Shown: positions 37,972-46,906 of the stretch, one piece after another
Position numbering within the stretch: position 1 is the first letter of the stretch
Layout of the letters: every line of letters starts with the position of its first letter
Assembly: GCF_001465595.2 (NCBI RefSeq)
Contig: NZ_CP013481.2
Coordinates: 2,542,001 to 2,606,000 of the forward strand
Length of the DNA stretch: 64,000 bases
Direction of reading: 5' to 3'
From: Pandoraea apista
GTDB lineage: Bacteria > Pseudomonadota > Gammaproteobacteria > Burkholderiales > Burkholderiaceae
Program-made: the position numbers and the translations under genes
The notes under the pieces: generated by a model
The model's input: the letters and a program-made list of their open reading frames with translations, nothing else
Database searches by the model: none
Told to the model about the DNA's origin: nothing

Positions 37972-38775
37972 GCTATTGGCGAAGCGGGCGATCGGATCGT
38001 CGTCCTGCAATGGCGGCGTGACGAGGTTCGCCGTGCTCCTCGGCGGCGACACCTGTGGCGTGTCCATTGGGGAGGGCGTGGCAGCCGTGAGCGGCCGGTT
38101 CGGCGCGCTATTCATTGGTGTTGCTGCTGCCGGCGTCTGCGCGACCGTTGCGGGCGCGGTGCGATTTACGTAGGTCGTATTGCCGGCGGGCGCCTTGTTG
38201 GCCGCCACGCGCCGAACCCCATCGATCCGGCGTGCCCAATACGGGATGTAGAGGCTCTCCAGACGCACCGTGCCGCCAGAGTTAGGTGCGTGCACGAACT
38301 TCCCCTCACCGACATAGATACCCACGTGCGAGTGGGCGCGTCCCGTCGTGTTGAAGAAGATGAGGTCGCCCGACGCGAGATCGTCGCGTTCGAGCGGCGT
38401 GCCGACGCCACTCATGTCGGCGGTCGTGCGCGGCAGGTTCACGCCCGCGGCGCGCGCGACGACATAGCGCACGAGGCCGCTGCAATCGAAACCGGAGTCT
38501 GGGGTATTGCCGCCGTAGCGGTAGGGAATGCCAACGAGGCTCATCGCTTCGAGCGTGATTTCCTCCTGACCTGCGCTGCGCTCGGGGCCTACCGTACGGT
38601 TGCCATAGTTGGCAGTGCCGCCTTGCCTGACCGACGGGCCGGACGAACATGCGGCGACCAGCAACGTGAGCGCCAACGCGCCCCCGCACCGCCACAGCGC
38701 GTTCGGCAGTACCGCCGGCGGCGTCACGTAGCGAGCAAGAAAGCGAGGCGTGCAGAGAGATCGCTGAATTCGCAT
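37963..38775 (-). CDS. NlpC/P60 family cell-wall endopeptidase lipoprotein
   Basis: 270 aa. Peptidoglycan gamma-D-glutamyl-diaminopimelate endopeptidase family, acting in the periplasm. The N-terminus has a signal peptide with lipobox ALTLLVAACSSG (Cys near residue 43). The catalytic triad region is intact: DSGFDCSGLVRYV (Cys), AHSHVGIYVGEGKFVHAPNSGG (His, His). A 90-residue Pro/Thr/Ala-rich tail follows the catalytic domain (TTYVNRTAPATVAQTPAAAT). It ends inside the last codons of the convergent cupin gene. Probably a Spr/MepS-like hydrolase. Confidence 0.93.
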   Translation of the reverse strand: MRIQRSLCTPRFLARYVTPPAVLPNALWRCGGALALTLLVAACSSGPSVRQGGTANYGNRTVGPERSAGQEEITLEAMSLVGIPYRYGGNTPDSGFDCSGLVRYVVARAAGVNLPRTTADMSGVGTPLERDDLASGDLIFFNTTGRAHSHVGIYVGEGKFVHAPNSGGTVRLESLYIPYWARRIDGVRRVAANKAPAGNTTYVNRTAPATVAQTPAAATPMNSAPNRPLTAATPSPMDTPQVSPPRSTANLVTPPLQDDDPIARFANSSM

Positions 38776-38914
38776 GCGACGAGTTTACGACGCTTGTCGA
38801 GTGAATGCATTGCAAAAGTGCCGAAATACGGGCGTTCTGTGGCATCGAAGTCACAAATGCGCGGATTCCCAGACGATTTTGTCGTCGGTGGGCCATGCTG
38901 CCGGCGTCGACGGC

Positions 38915-38941
38915 AAAAAAAACGGCGCCCGAAGGCGCCGT
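38915..38941 (-). terminator. Terminator of phoH
   Basis: Minus-strand stem ACGGCGCC / GGCGCCGT with a TTCG tetraloop followed by eight T. It lies 40 bp after the phoH stop. Confidence 0.92.
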
Positions 38942-38980
38942 CGTGATGAGCGATGAAGGCTCTCGTTTGGCCAGAAGACG

Positions 38981-40717
38981 TCAGAGAATCTCCGCAGCGT
39001 AATCGGCCAGACGCGAACGTTCGCCACGCGCGAGCGTAACGTGTCCGCTATGCCCCCAACCCTTGAAACGATCCACCACGTAGGTGAGGCCCGAGCTGCC
39101 TTCCGTGAGGTAGGGGGTATCGATCTGTGCGATATTGCCCAGACAGATCAGCTTGGTCCCCGGGCCGGCACGGGTAACGAGCGTCTTCATCTGCTTCGGC
39201 GTCAGGTTCTGTGCCTCGTCGATGATGACGAACTTGTTCACGAACGTGCGTCCGCGCATGAAATTCATGCTCTTGACCTTGAGTCGCGAGCGGATCAATT
39301 CCTGCGTGGCTGCGCGGCCCCATTCACCGGCAGAATCGTCCGTCTTCTGAAGCACTTCGAGGTTGTCGTCGAATGCCCCCATCCACGGTTGCATCTTTTC
39401 TTCCTCGGTGCCCGGCAGGAAGCCGATATCTTCACCGACGGGCACGGTCGCCCGCGTGATGATGATTTCGTTGTAGCGCTTCTCGTCGAGCGTTTGGGCC
39501 AGACCTGCGGCAAGGGCGAGCAGTGTCTTGCCGGTACCGGCCTGGCCGAGCAACGTGATGAAGTCGACCTCCGGGTTCATCAGCAAATTGAGCGCGAAGT
39601 TCTGCTCGCGATTGCGCGCCGTGATGCCCCACACGTTGTTTTTGTGGTGCCCATAGTCGCGCAGCGTTTGCAGCAGCGCCGTCTTGCCGTTGATCTCACG
39701 AACCTGCGCGTAGAACGGCGCCTCACCGTTATTCGTCTCGAGATAGACGAACTGATTGATGAGGAAATTCATGCACAGCGGGCCGGTGATGCGATAGAAC
39801 GTGGTGCCGGTACGATTGTCCTGCCAGCTCTCCATGCCCTTGCCGTGCTTGGTCCAGAAGTCCGGCGGCAAGGCCATCACGCCCGAGTACAACAGATCGC
39901 TGTCCTCAAGCACCTTGTCGTTGAAGTAATCTTCCGCGGGCAGACCGAGCGCATGCGCCTTGACGCGCATGTTGATGTCCTTCGACACCAGCACGACCTG
40001 GCGATCGCGGAATTTGTCCTCCAGCGCTCGCACGACACCCAGAATCTGGTTGTCGGCCTTGCCTTGCGGCAGTCCTTCGAGGGGCGGGACCTCGGGAAGG
40101 TCGGTCTGGAAGTAGAGGCGGCCAGTGGCGTCCTTGTTGCCGAGCCGCGAGAGCGGAATACCCTCGGCCATCGACTTCGTGCCGCTTTCCGCGACCAGCC
40201 CGTCGAGGGTGCGGCTCACCTGACGCGCATTGCGCGCCACTTCCGACATGCCCTTCTTGTGATTGTCGAGCTCTTCCAACGTCATCATCGGCAGATAGAC
40301 GTCGTGCTCTTCGAAGCGGAACAGGCTGCTCGGGTCGTGCATGAGCACATTCGTGTCGAGCACGAAGAGCTTGGCGGGTTCCTGATCCTTGGTACGGGCA
40401 CGCTTCGAACCACCGCTCGTCGCCGTCGATTTCACGGCCTTGAGAGACGGGGTTGCGCCGGTCGAATCGGCTGCCGGGGGCGATTGGGGCGAGCGTGCAG
40501 CAGGCGACGGCTGTGGAGCAGTCTGCGTCGCGGGACCTGTTTTGGGGACGACCTTCAACTCGGCCGTGCCAGCCGCACCGGACGTCTCGCCCAGGGCGTG
40601 TTGTTCAGATGAGGGGATCGGTTTCTTGGCCTCCGTGCGCGAAGGTTTGAGGCGAGTGGGGAATTGTTCCGGGGCAAGCAGCGTGCCCGGTTTGGTCGGC
40701 GCCGATGGCAATGGCAT
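38981..40717 (-). CDS. phoH: PIN-domain PhoH-family ATPase
   Basis: 578 aa from the ATG complementary to 40715-40717; a TTG five codons upstream is the alternative. After a 130-residue Pro/Ala/Ser-rich N-terminus there is a PIN nuclease-like domain (KLFVLDTNVLMHDPSSLFRF, with conserved Asp residues and EELDNHKKGMSEVARNARQ). The C-terminal half is a PhoH P-loop ATPase (GQAGTGKTLLALAAGLAQ with Lys397; ADEAQNLTP-like VIIDEAQNLTPKQMKT). PIN-PhoH fusions are proposed RNA helicase/ribonucleases. The long disordered N-terminus is unusual compared with YlaK-type proteins of about 440-470 aa. A minus-strand terminator lies in its 5' region. Confidence 0.93.
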   Translation of the reverse strand: MPLPSAPTKPGTLLAPEQFPTRLKPSRTEAKKPIPSSEQHALGETSGAAGTAELKVVPKTGPATQTAPQPSPAARSPQSPPAADSTGATPSLKAVKSTATSGGSKRARTKDQEPAKLFVLDTNVLMHDPSSLFRFEEHDVYLPMMTLEELDNHKKGMSEVARNARQVSRTLDGLVAESGTKSMAEGIPLSRLGNKDATGRLYFQTDLPEVPPLEGLPQGKADNQILGVVRALEDKFRDRQVVLVSKDINMRVKAHALGLPAEDYFNDKVLEDSDLLYSGVMALPPDFWTKHGKGMESWQDNRTGTTFYRITGPLCMNFLINQFVYLETNNGEAPFYAQVREINGKTALLQTLRDYGHHKNNVWGITARNREQNFALNLLMNPEVDFITLLGQAGTGKTLLALAAGLAQTLDEKRYNEIIITRATVPVGEDIGFLPGTEEEKMQPWMGAFDDNLEVLQKTDDSAGEWGRAATQELIRSRLKVKSMNFMRGRTFVNKFVIIDEAQNLTPKQMKTLVTRAGPGTKLICLGNIAQIDTPYLTEGSSGLTYVVDRFKGWGHSGHVTLARGERSRLADYAAEIL

Positions 40718-41051
40718 AGATTTCCCGTTCAAGAAAACACAACACTACTCGGCCAGGACAGACAGCGATACCACACGTCCCGGCAACAAAAAAGCCGCCT
40801 GCCCGGACGCACCGGAGAGGCGGCTTGGCTGAAGGCGCCGCCGTGGCGACGCCTGCAATAGTCTCGTTCAATGCGCTTGATCATTACGGCCGACTATAAC
40901 GTCTCTTGCCGTACTTGTATAGCGTCGAATGACCTCACTGACAGTCGCTATCGGCCCGTTCGCAACACCCGTGCCCATGGCGCTTGCAGTGGTTCTCCGA
41001 CGATGCCCGGGACTCGATTTTCTCCGGAGCATCGCCCATGCCGGCCAGTGC
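40718..41051 (-). other. Gap between bcp and phoH with terminator and candidate small transcript
   Basis: 334 bp without a supported gene. On the minus strand a TATAGT box (40893-40898) would start a transcript near 40886 that meets a strong terminator at 40786-40826, about 100 nt later and 70 bp before the phoH start. This may be a small RNA, an attenuated phoH leader or simply the end of the bcp mRNA. Confidence 0.4.
40788..40826 (-). terminator. Intrinsic terminator between bcp and phoH
   Basis: Minus-strand AAGCCGCCT (40818-40826) pairs with AGGCGGCTT (40792-40800), with an inner CCGG/CCGG stem, followed by six T (40788-40793 on the complement). Confidence 0.85.
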
Positions 41052-41513
41052 TCAGAGCGCCTGTACGGCAGCCAGGACTTCAGCAACGTGATCGGGCACG
41101 CGTACGCCACGCCATTCCTTGCGCAACACGCCTTTTTCGTCGATCAGGAAGGTGCTGCGCTCGATGCCCATATGCTCCTTGCCATACAGTTTTTTCAGCT
41201 TGATGACACCGAACAACTTGCAGACGGCTTCGTCGCCGTCGGAGATCAGCGGGAAAGGCAATTCGAGCTTGCGCTGGAAGTTCTCGTGCGAGCGCAGACT
41301 GTCGCGCGATACACCGATGATCTGCGCGCCGGCGGCTTGGAACTGCGCGTAACTGTCGCGAAAGTTCATGCCTTCCGTCGTGCAGCCGGGGGTGTTGTCC
41401 TTCGGGTAAAAGTAGATCACCACCTTCTGGCCGCGGTGGGCTTTGAGCGAAAAATCGCCGCCGGTGGCCGGTGCGGTGAAATCGGGCACGGGAGTGTCGA
41501 TGGCTACCGTCAC
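41052..41513 (-). CDS. bcp: Thioredoxin-dependent peroxiredoxin Bcp
   Basis: 153 aa from a GTG complementary to 41511-41513, with AAGGAG 6 nt upstream; the frame stays open another 32 codons without an RBS. Reduces H2O2 and organic hydroperoxides. Peroxidatic Cys44 sits in YPKDNTPGCTTEGMNFRD. The resolving Cys five residues later in Escherichia coli Bcp is Met49 here; the only other Cys is Cys98 (DEAVCKLFG). So it is not the standard atypical 2-Cys form and may act as 1-Cys or use Cys98. Last gene on the strand after arnD, 73 bp apart. Confidence 0.94.
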   Translation of the reverse strand: MTVAIDTPVPDFTAPATGGDFSLKAHRGQKVVIYFYPKDNTPGCTTEGMNFRDSYAQFQAAGAQIIGVSRDSLRSHENFQRKLELPFPLISDGDEAVCKLFGVIKLKKLYGKEHMGIERSTFLIDEKGVLRKEWRGVRVPDHVAEVLAAVQAL

Positions 41514-41586
41514 TATGGTCTCCTTGGGTGGCCTTGCAAGGCCGGAACGGGGAAGTCGGTCGAAATGGGCAAACTGGCAAACGAGG

Positions 41587-42492
41587 TCAGGCAGCCGCCT
41601 CGCCCTCAAGAATCAGATCGCCTGAACGACCCGGAATTTCGCCCCACACGACGGGATGCGCCGGCAGTGAGGCGAGATCAAGCGATGCGTAGTACTGGCC
41701 CATCGTCACCAGATCGTGCCCTTGACGGCGCCATCCGGCCAGCAATTGACGGAATAATGGGGCCAGCTTCTGGCCTTCAAGTTCTGCATGAAGCGTGAAC
41801 ACGTGATGTTGCGCCGGATCGCGGGTCAGGGCAAGCAGGTACTCGGCCACGCCATTGATATCGCGGCCATCGACACCGAGCAGCTCGTCCACGGTGGGCA
41901 GCGTCGTCGGCATCTGAACATGATTCAGACGCACGCCGTCGACGATCGGGTAGTGAGGCGCAGTGCCGCGCCCATCCGACGCGTACTTCATGCCCCAGGC
42001 ATCGATTTGTCGGAAAGCATCGTTGTTCATCTGCCAGCCGGCTGCCCCATGCGTGAGCGGCGGTGCGCCGAATATCTGCGTGAAGCGTGCAAAGGCCTGT
42101 GACATCTGGCGCTGTGTCCAGGCGGCGTCGCGCGTGCGCACGTTGTCCTGCCAGTAGGTGTGGTCCCACGTATGGATACCGGTCTCATGACCGGCTGCTT
42201 GCACGGTGCGCATGACGTCGGCCGCCCGCCGCCCGATGTCCGGGCCGGGGAGCAGGGTGCCGTACATGAGCGTCTTGAAGCCATAGTGTTCGACCACCGA
42301 CGTACGCGAGACCTTCTTCAGAAAGCCCGGACGGAAGACGCGCTTGAGCGCCCAGCCGGTGTGGTCCGGCCCGAGGCTGAACAGGAACGTCGCTTGCGCC
42401 TCATGCTCGGCCAGGGCGGCGAGCAGATTGGGCACGCCTTCGCGCGTGCCGCGCAGGGTGTCGACGTCGATCTTCAGGACAAACTTGGCCAT
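41587..42492 (-). CDS. arnD: Polysaccharide deacetylase, probable Ara4FN-lipid deformylase ArnD
   Basis: 301 aa from the ATG complementary to 42490-42492 (MAKFVLKIDVDTLRGTREG). ArnD removes the formyl group from undecaprenyl phosphate-4-formamido-arabinose at the inner membrane. The NodB-homology motifs are present: KIDVDTLRG (metal Asp), ETGIHTWDHTYWQ (metal His) and LTHGAAGWQMN. The context downstream of the other arn genes supports ArnD over a generic deacetylase. A strong minus-strand terminator separates it from arnA upstream, with a weak promoter overlapping the terminator. Confidence 0.93.
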   Translation of the reverse strand: MAKFVLKIDVDTLRGTREGVPNLLAALAEHEAQATFLFSLGPDHTGWALKRVFRPGFLKKVSRTSVVEHYGFKTLMYGTLLPGPDIGRRAADVMRTVQAAGHETGIHTWDHTYWQDNVRTRDAAWTQRQMSQAFARFTQIFGAPPLTHGAAGWQMNNDAFRQIDAWGMKYASDGRGTAPHYPIVDGVRLNHVQMPTTLPTVDELLGVDGRDINGVAEYLLALTRDPAQHHVFTLHAELEGQKLAPLFRQLLAGWRRQGHDLVTMGQYYASLDLASLPAHPVVWGEIPGRSGDLILEGEAAA

Positions 42493-42563
42493 AGCCGCCC
42501 TTGGGTAGGGGATCGCGCGGCGTTCGCGCAATACCCCGAATATCGGATGAAAAATGTCGAGTC

Positions 42564-42599
42564 AAAAACGCCCGATGCGCCGGGGGCGCATCGGGCGTT
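42564..42599 (-). terminator. Strong terminator inside the arn cluster
   Basis: Minus-strand 14-bp stem (42586-42599 with 42567-42580), 5-nt loop, then five T. It lies between the dehydrogenase half of ArnA and arnD. TTGACT (42560-42565 on the complement) and TATTCG (42537-42542) with a 17-bp spacer could restart transcription for arnD. Confidence 0.88.
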
Positions 42600-42675
42600 C
42601 AGTGCAGTGTCCGGCCCGCTATCAACAGGCAACGGAACGGCGTCCTGCATCGTGACTTGCCACTCGCTGACGCGC

Positions 42676-43725
42676 TTACTCGCCTTCGACCAGACGGCGA
42701 GCTTCGGCAACATGGCCGCGATACGCTTCGAAAATCTTGCGCAGTGCGTCGTCCATCGAAGTGGTCGGTGCCCAGCCGAGTTCCTGCATGGTGTTCTCGA
42801 TCTTCGGCACGCGGTTCTGCACGTCCTGATAGCCGTTGCCGTAGTAGGCGCCCGACGACGTTTCGACGAGCTGAACCTTCTTGGCGGTTTCGGCGTACTC
42901 GGGATACTCGGCGGCCAGCTTGAGCATCATGTTGGCCAGTTCGCGCACCGAGAAATTGTTCTTCGGGTTGCCAATGTTGTAGATCTTGCCGCTGGCAACG
43001 TTGTTCTTGTTGTCGATGATACGCACCAGGGCGTCGATACCATCGTCAATGTCGGTAAAGGCTCGCTTCTGGTTGCCGCCATCGACCAGGCTGATGTTTT
43101 CGCCGCGGGCAATGTGGCCGAGGAACTGCGTGACCACGCGCGACGAACCTTCCTTCGGCGTGTAGATCGAGTCGAGCCCGGCGCCGATCCAGTTGAACGG
43201 GCGGAACAGCGAGAAATTCAGGCCTTCCTGCATGCCGTAGCCCCAGATCACACGATCCATGAGCTGCTTCGAGCAGGCGTAGATCCAGCGCGGCTTGTTG
43301 ATCGGGCCGTAGATCAGCGGCGAGTTTTCCGGGTCGAATTCGCCGTCGGTGCACATACCGTAGACCTCGGAAGTCGACGGGAACACCAGGTGCTTGCCGT
43401 ACTTCACGGCCGAGCGCACGATCGGCAGGTTCGCCTCGAAGTCGAGTTCGAACACGCGCAGCGGCGCCTTCACGTAAGTCGCCGGTGTGGCGATGGCGAC
43501 CAGCGGCAGGATCACGTCACACTTGCGGATGTGGTACTCGACCCATTCCTTGTTGATCGTGATGTCGCCTTCGAAGAAGTGCATGCGCTCGTGGTTGACC
43601 AGATCGCCCAAGCGATCCGTGAGCATGTCCATGCCATAAACTTCCCAGTCGGTCGTCTCCAGGATGCGTTTCGACAGATGGTGGCCGATGAACCCGTTGA
43701 CACCGAGAATCAGGACTTTTTTCAT
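42676..43725 (-). CDS. arnA: UDP-glucuronate decarboxylase half of ArnA (stand-alone)
   Basis: 349 aa. NAD-dependent enzyme that oxidises and decarboxylates UDP-glucuronate to UDP-4-keto-pentose, first committed step of Ara4N synthesis. Extended SDR fold: KVLILGVNGFIGHHLSKRIL (Rossmann), FPSTSEVYGMCTDGEFD (Ser/Thr), RWIYACSKQLMDRVIWGYG (Tyr and Lys of YxxxK), and GAGLDSIYTPKEGSSRVVTQF, the ArnA dehydrogenase pattern. In Escherichia coli this is the C-terminal domain of bifunctional ArnA; here it is a separate gene, 7 bp after the formyltransferase gene. Length matches the isolated domain. Confidence 0.95.
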   Translation of the reverse strand: MKKVLILGVNGFIGHHLSKRILETTDWEVYGMDMLTDRLGDLVNHERMHFFEGDITINKEWVEYHIRKCDVILPLVAIATPATYVKAPLRVFELDFEANLPIVRSAVKYGKHLVFPSTSEVYGMCTDGEFDPENSPLIYGPINKPRWIYACSKQLMDRVIWGYGMQEGLNFSLFRPFNWIGAGLDSIYTPKEGSSRVVTQFLGHIARGENISLVDGGNQKRAFTDIDDGIDALVRIIDNKNNVASGKIYNIGNPKNNFSVRELANMMLKLAAEYPEYAETAKKVQLVETSSGAYYGNGYQDVQNRVPKIENTMQELGWAPTTSMDDALRKIFEAYRGHVAEARRLVEGE

Positions 43726-43732
43726 ATTGCGG

Positions 43733-44638
43733 TCAGTGATTGAGCTGGGAAAACTGTTCCGGCGTGACAGGCTTGCCGTCCAGCATTAGTTCATGAATGA
43801 CGACGGCGTTTGCGTCGCCGCAAACGCCAAGGAGCGCATTATCCACTACTTGCAGTCCGCAGGGCAAACCGGCGGGAACCGGCGAGCGCGACAGACGGGC
43901 GCGTGTGACGACCCAGCGGCGGTTCGCCGCGTCGGTAAATGCGCCGGGGTAGGGCGGCGCAACTGCGCGAATCAGGTTATAGACGTCCTTGGCAGGCTGC
44001 GACCAGTCGATCCGGCCGTCTTCCGGCTTGCGTCCGCCGAAATAGCTGCCCGAGCCCAGATCGTTGGTGTGACGCGGGGCCGTGCCTGCGATGAGGCCCG
44101 GCAGGCAGCGCCAGAGCGTTTGCTCGGCGGCGACCGTCACTTTCTCGAACACCTCGCCAGCCGTGTCGTCCGGCAGGATCGGCACGGCCGTCTGATCGAT
44201 GATGGCCCCGGCGTCGGGCTTGGCGGCCATTTCGTGCAGCGTGGCGCCCGTTTCCGTTTCACCCTTTAAAACCGCCCAATTGACCGGCACGCGGCCACGA
44301 TACTTCGGCAGCAGCGAGCCGTGCATGTTGAATGCACCTCGCGGCGCGATGTCGAGTACCGCCACGGGAATCATGTGGCGGTAGTAGAACGAGAAGATGA
44401 AATCCGGCGCGACGGCACGGATTTGCTCGGCAAGCGCGGGATCGGCTGGATCGTCAGGGGTGACGACCGGGATACCGTGCTCGGCGGCGACACGCGCAAC
44501 GCTGCCGAACCAGATGTTTTCGTTCGGGTTGTCCTGATGCGTGACGACGAGTGCGACATCGACGCCGCGCGCCAGCAATACCTGCAGGCAGCGCACGCCA
44601 ACGTTGTGATATGCGAAAACGACGGCCTTTGCGCTCAT
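43733..44638 (-). CDS. UDP-Ara4N formyltransferase half of ArnA (stand-alone)
   Basis: 301 aa from the ATG complementary to 44636-44638, which overlaps the arnC stop (ATGA); longer in-frame codons run into arnC and are excluded. Transfers formyl from 10-formyl-THF to UDP-Ara4N. The transformylase signature is visible: FNMHGSLLPKYRGRVPVNWAVLKGE with the catalytic Asn/His, and the Asp in AKPDAGAIIDQ. The C-terminal OB-like domain follows (GRIDWSQPAKDVYNLIRAV). It corresponds to the N-terminal domain of Escherichia coli ArnA, split here into its own gene. Confidence 0.94.
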   Translation of the reverse strand: MSAKAVVFAYHNVGVRCLQVLLARGVDVALVVTHQDNPNENIWFGSVARVAAEHGIPVVTPDDPADPALAEQIRAVAPDFIFSFYYRHMIPVAVLDIAPRGAFNMHGSLLPKYRGRVPVNWAVLKGETETGATLHEMAAKPDAGAIIDQTAVPILPDDTAGEVFEKVTVAAEQTLWRCLPGLIAGTAPRHTNDLGSGSYFGGRKPEDGRIDWSQPAKDVYNLIRAVAPPYPGAFTDAANRRWVVTRARLSRSPVPAGLPCGLQVVDNALLGVCGDANAVVIHELMLDGKPVTPEQFSQLNH

Positions 44639-45657
44639 GACGCGTGCGATCCCAGTTCCGTTGCCCCGGTGGCCTGGCTGGTATTCGATGCACCGCCGGC
44701 GGCGCTCTCCGGGCGGCCGGACGGACGCTCTTCCAGCACTGCCTGCACCAGATAACGCGGGCGCTGGCGAACTTGCTGATAAATGCGGCCGATGTATTCG
44801 CCGAGCAGGCCCATGCCGAAAAGAATCACGCCCAGCAGGCAGAACGTAACGGCGAACAAGGTGAACACGCCCTGGACTTCCGAGCCGAACAGGAAGCGGC
44901 GGGCCATCAACACGACGAACAGCACGCCGGAGGCGGCGGACAGCGTGATGCCCACGCCCGAGAGCCATTGCAGCGGCACCACCGAGAAACCGGTGACGAG
45001 GTCGAAATTCAGACGAATCAGGCTGTAGAGCGAGTACTTCGATTCGCCTGCAAATCGCTCTTCGTGAGCGACATCCACTTCCGTCGGGTTTTGCGCGAAC
45101 GTGTACGCCAGCGCCGGAATGAACGTGTTGATCTCACGGCATTGATTGACCGTATCGACGATGTGCCGGCTATAGCCGCGCAGCATGCAGCCCTGGTCGG
45201 TCATGCGGATGCGGGTGATACGCTCGCGCAGGCGATTCATGGCGCGCGAGGCGTGGCGACGGAACCATGTGTCCTGACGGTTCATGCGCACCGTACCCAC
45301 GTAGTCGTGACCGGCGGCCAACTGCGCGACGAGCTTGCCGATTTCTTCGGGCGGATTCTGCAGATCGGCGTCGAGGGTGACGACCCATTCACCGCGCGTG
45401 TGCTCGAAGCCGGCCAGAATGGCCATGTGTTGCCCATAGTTGCCGTTGAACAGCACGACACGCGTTACCTCCGGCCGCGCCCGGTACTGCTCCGCGAGCA
45501 GTGCGGCCGACCGATCGCGGCTACCGTCGTTGACGAACACGACTTCGTAAGTCAGGCCCAATTGGTCGAGCGCCGGATATAGCCGGGCAAAGAGGGCGGC
45601 AAGTCCGGCCTCCTCGTTGTAAACCGGGATGACGACGGAGAGTTGTGGACAATTCAT
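44635..45657 (-). CDS. arnC: Undecaprenyl-phosphate Ara4FN transferase
   Basis: 340 aa. Family 2 glycosyltransferase that moves 4-formamido-arabinose from UDP to undecaprenyl phosphate on the cytoplasmic side of the inner membrane. Motifs: LSVVIPVYNEEAGLAALF at the start, YEVVFVNDGSRDRSAALL, VTLDADLQNPPEEI (DXD-type Asp), RMTDQGCMLRGYSR, and two C-terminal transmembrane helices (GITLSAASGVLFVVLMARRF; TLFAVTFCLLGVILFGMGLL). Both ends overlap neighbours by 4 bp (ATGA), so translation is coupled with arnB and the formyltransferase. Confidence 0.96.
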   Translation of the reverse strand: MNCPQLSVVIPVYNEEAGLAALFARLYPALDQLGLTYEVVFVNDGSRDRSAALLAEQYRARPEVTRVVLFNGNYGQHMAILAGFEHTRGEWVVTLDADLQNPPEEIGKLVAQLAAGHDYVGTVRMNRQDTWFRRHASRAMNRLRERITRIRMTDQGCMLRGYSRHIVDTVNQCREINTFIPALAYTFAQNPTEVDVAHEERFAGESKYSLYSLIRLNFDLVTGFSVVPLQWLSGVGITLSAASGVLFVVLMARRFLFGSEVQGVFTLFAVTFCLLGVILFGMGLLGEYIGRIYQQVRQRPRYLVQAVLEERPSGRPESAAGGASNTSQATGATELGSHAS

Positions 45658-46820
45658 TTTTGATGATCAGCGCAAATGGCGTTAACGGCTTCGCAGACGC
45701 GGGCAACGTCGGCATCGCTCATCGCGGGGAAGAGCGGCAACGTCAGCAGCCTGCGGCCGAGGCGTTCCGTATGCGGGAACTGTCCCTCGTGGAAGCCGAG
45801 CGAACGATACATTGTAAACAGGTGAATGGCCGGGTAGTGCACGCCGCTGCCAATGCCCCGGGCCTTGAGCTTTTCCATGACGCCGGCGCGGTCGATCGTG
45901 AGGCGCTCCAGCGGCAACTCGACCTGGAACATGTGCCAGTTCGAATTTGTGAAGTCGGCGTGCGGCAAACCGAGGCCGAGCGCCACGGCAGGGCCGCCCG
46001 CGAACGTGTCGAAATACAGACGGGCCAGTTCGGTGCGGCGGCGGTTGAACGCTGCGAGATGCGGCATCTGGCCGAGGCCGACACGAGCGGCAACGTCGGT
46101 GAGGTTGTACTTGCCGCCCAGGACATCGACATCCATGCCGTCGAAACCGGTGCGGGTGACACCCTGCAGGCGGTACTTCTCGGCCAGACGCGCCTCGTCC
46201 TCATTGTTGAAGATGAGCGCACCGCCTTCAATGGAGGTGAGGTTCTTGTTGGCGTGAAAACTGAGCGAGACGAGATCGCCGATGGCGCCGATACGCTTGC
46301 CGCCCCAGGTCGATCCCATGGCTTGCGCGGCGTCTTCGATCACGCGCAGGTTGTGACGGCGCGCAATGTCGTACAACCGGTCCATATCGACCGGCAATCC
46401 GGCGAGATAGACGGGAATGATGGCGCGCGTCTTGGGCGTGATCGCTTTCTCGAGCAGATCGAGGTCGATATTGCGTGTGGCCGGATCGACGTCGACGAAC
46501 ACCGGTGTTGCACCGACTTCCAGAATCACGTTGGACGTGGCGACCCACGACAGCGGCGTGGTGATGACTTCGTCGCCGCCTTGCACGCCGGCGATGCGCA
46601 GGCCGATCTCGAGCGTAGCGGTTCCCGAGTTGAAGACGCGCACCGGACGGCCGCCGAAAAATTCGGACAGTGCCTTCTCAAAGGCCTGCACTTGCGGGCC
46701 CGAGGTGATCCAGCCGGAGCGCAGCACTTCGGTCACGCCGGCGATAGTGGCGTCGTCGATACTCGGCCGCGTGAACGGCAGGAATGGTTGATTCGATTGG
46801 GAGGTTGCCGAGTCGCTCAT
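45654..46820 (-). CDS. arnB: UDP-4-amino-4-deoxy-L-arabinose--oxoglutarate aminotransferase
   Basis: 388 aa from the ATG complementary to 46818-46820; a TTG four codons upstream is possible. PLP enzyme of the DegT/DnrJ/EryC1 family that aminates UDP-4-keto-pentose with glutamate. Sequence marks: LPFTRPSIDDATIAGVTEVLRSGW, NSGTATLEIGLRIAG, VIEDAAQAMGSTWGGKRIG, and LSFHANKNLTSIEGGALIF with the Schiff-base Lys. Full family length. The stop overlaps the arnC start. Confidence 0.96.
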   Translation of the reverse strand: MSDSATSQSNQPFLPFTRPSIDDATIAGVTEVLRSGWITSGPQVQAFEKALSEFFGGRPVRVFNSGTATLEIGLRIAGVQGGDEVITTPLSWVATSNVILEVGATPVFVDVDPATRNIDLDLLEKAITPKTRAIIPVYLAGLPVDMDRLYDIARRHNLRVIEDAAQAMGSTWGGKRIGAIGDLVSLSFHANKNLTSIEGGALIFNNEDEARLAEKYRLQGVTRTGFDGMDVDVLGGKYNLTDVAARVGLGQMPHLAAFNRRRTELARLYFDTFAGGPAVALGLGLPHADFTNSNWHMFQVELPLERLTIDRAGVMEKLKARGIGSGVHYPAIHLFTMYRSLGFHEGQFPHTERLGRRLLTLPLFPAMSDADVARVCEAVNAICADHQK

Positions 46821-46906
46821 GATGTAAGACAAAGCCTCAGGTAAGCATTGGGGGAGTGCGTCAGCGCGTAATGCGGCGCTTGCACCGATTCCATCGGCCC
46901 GCTGCC

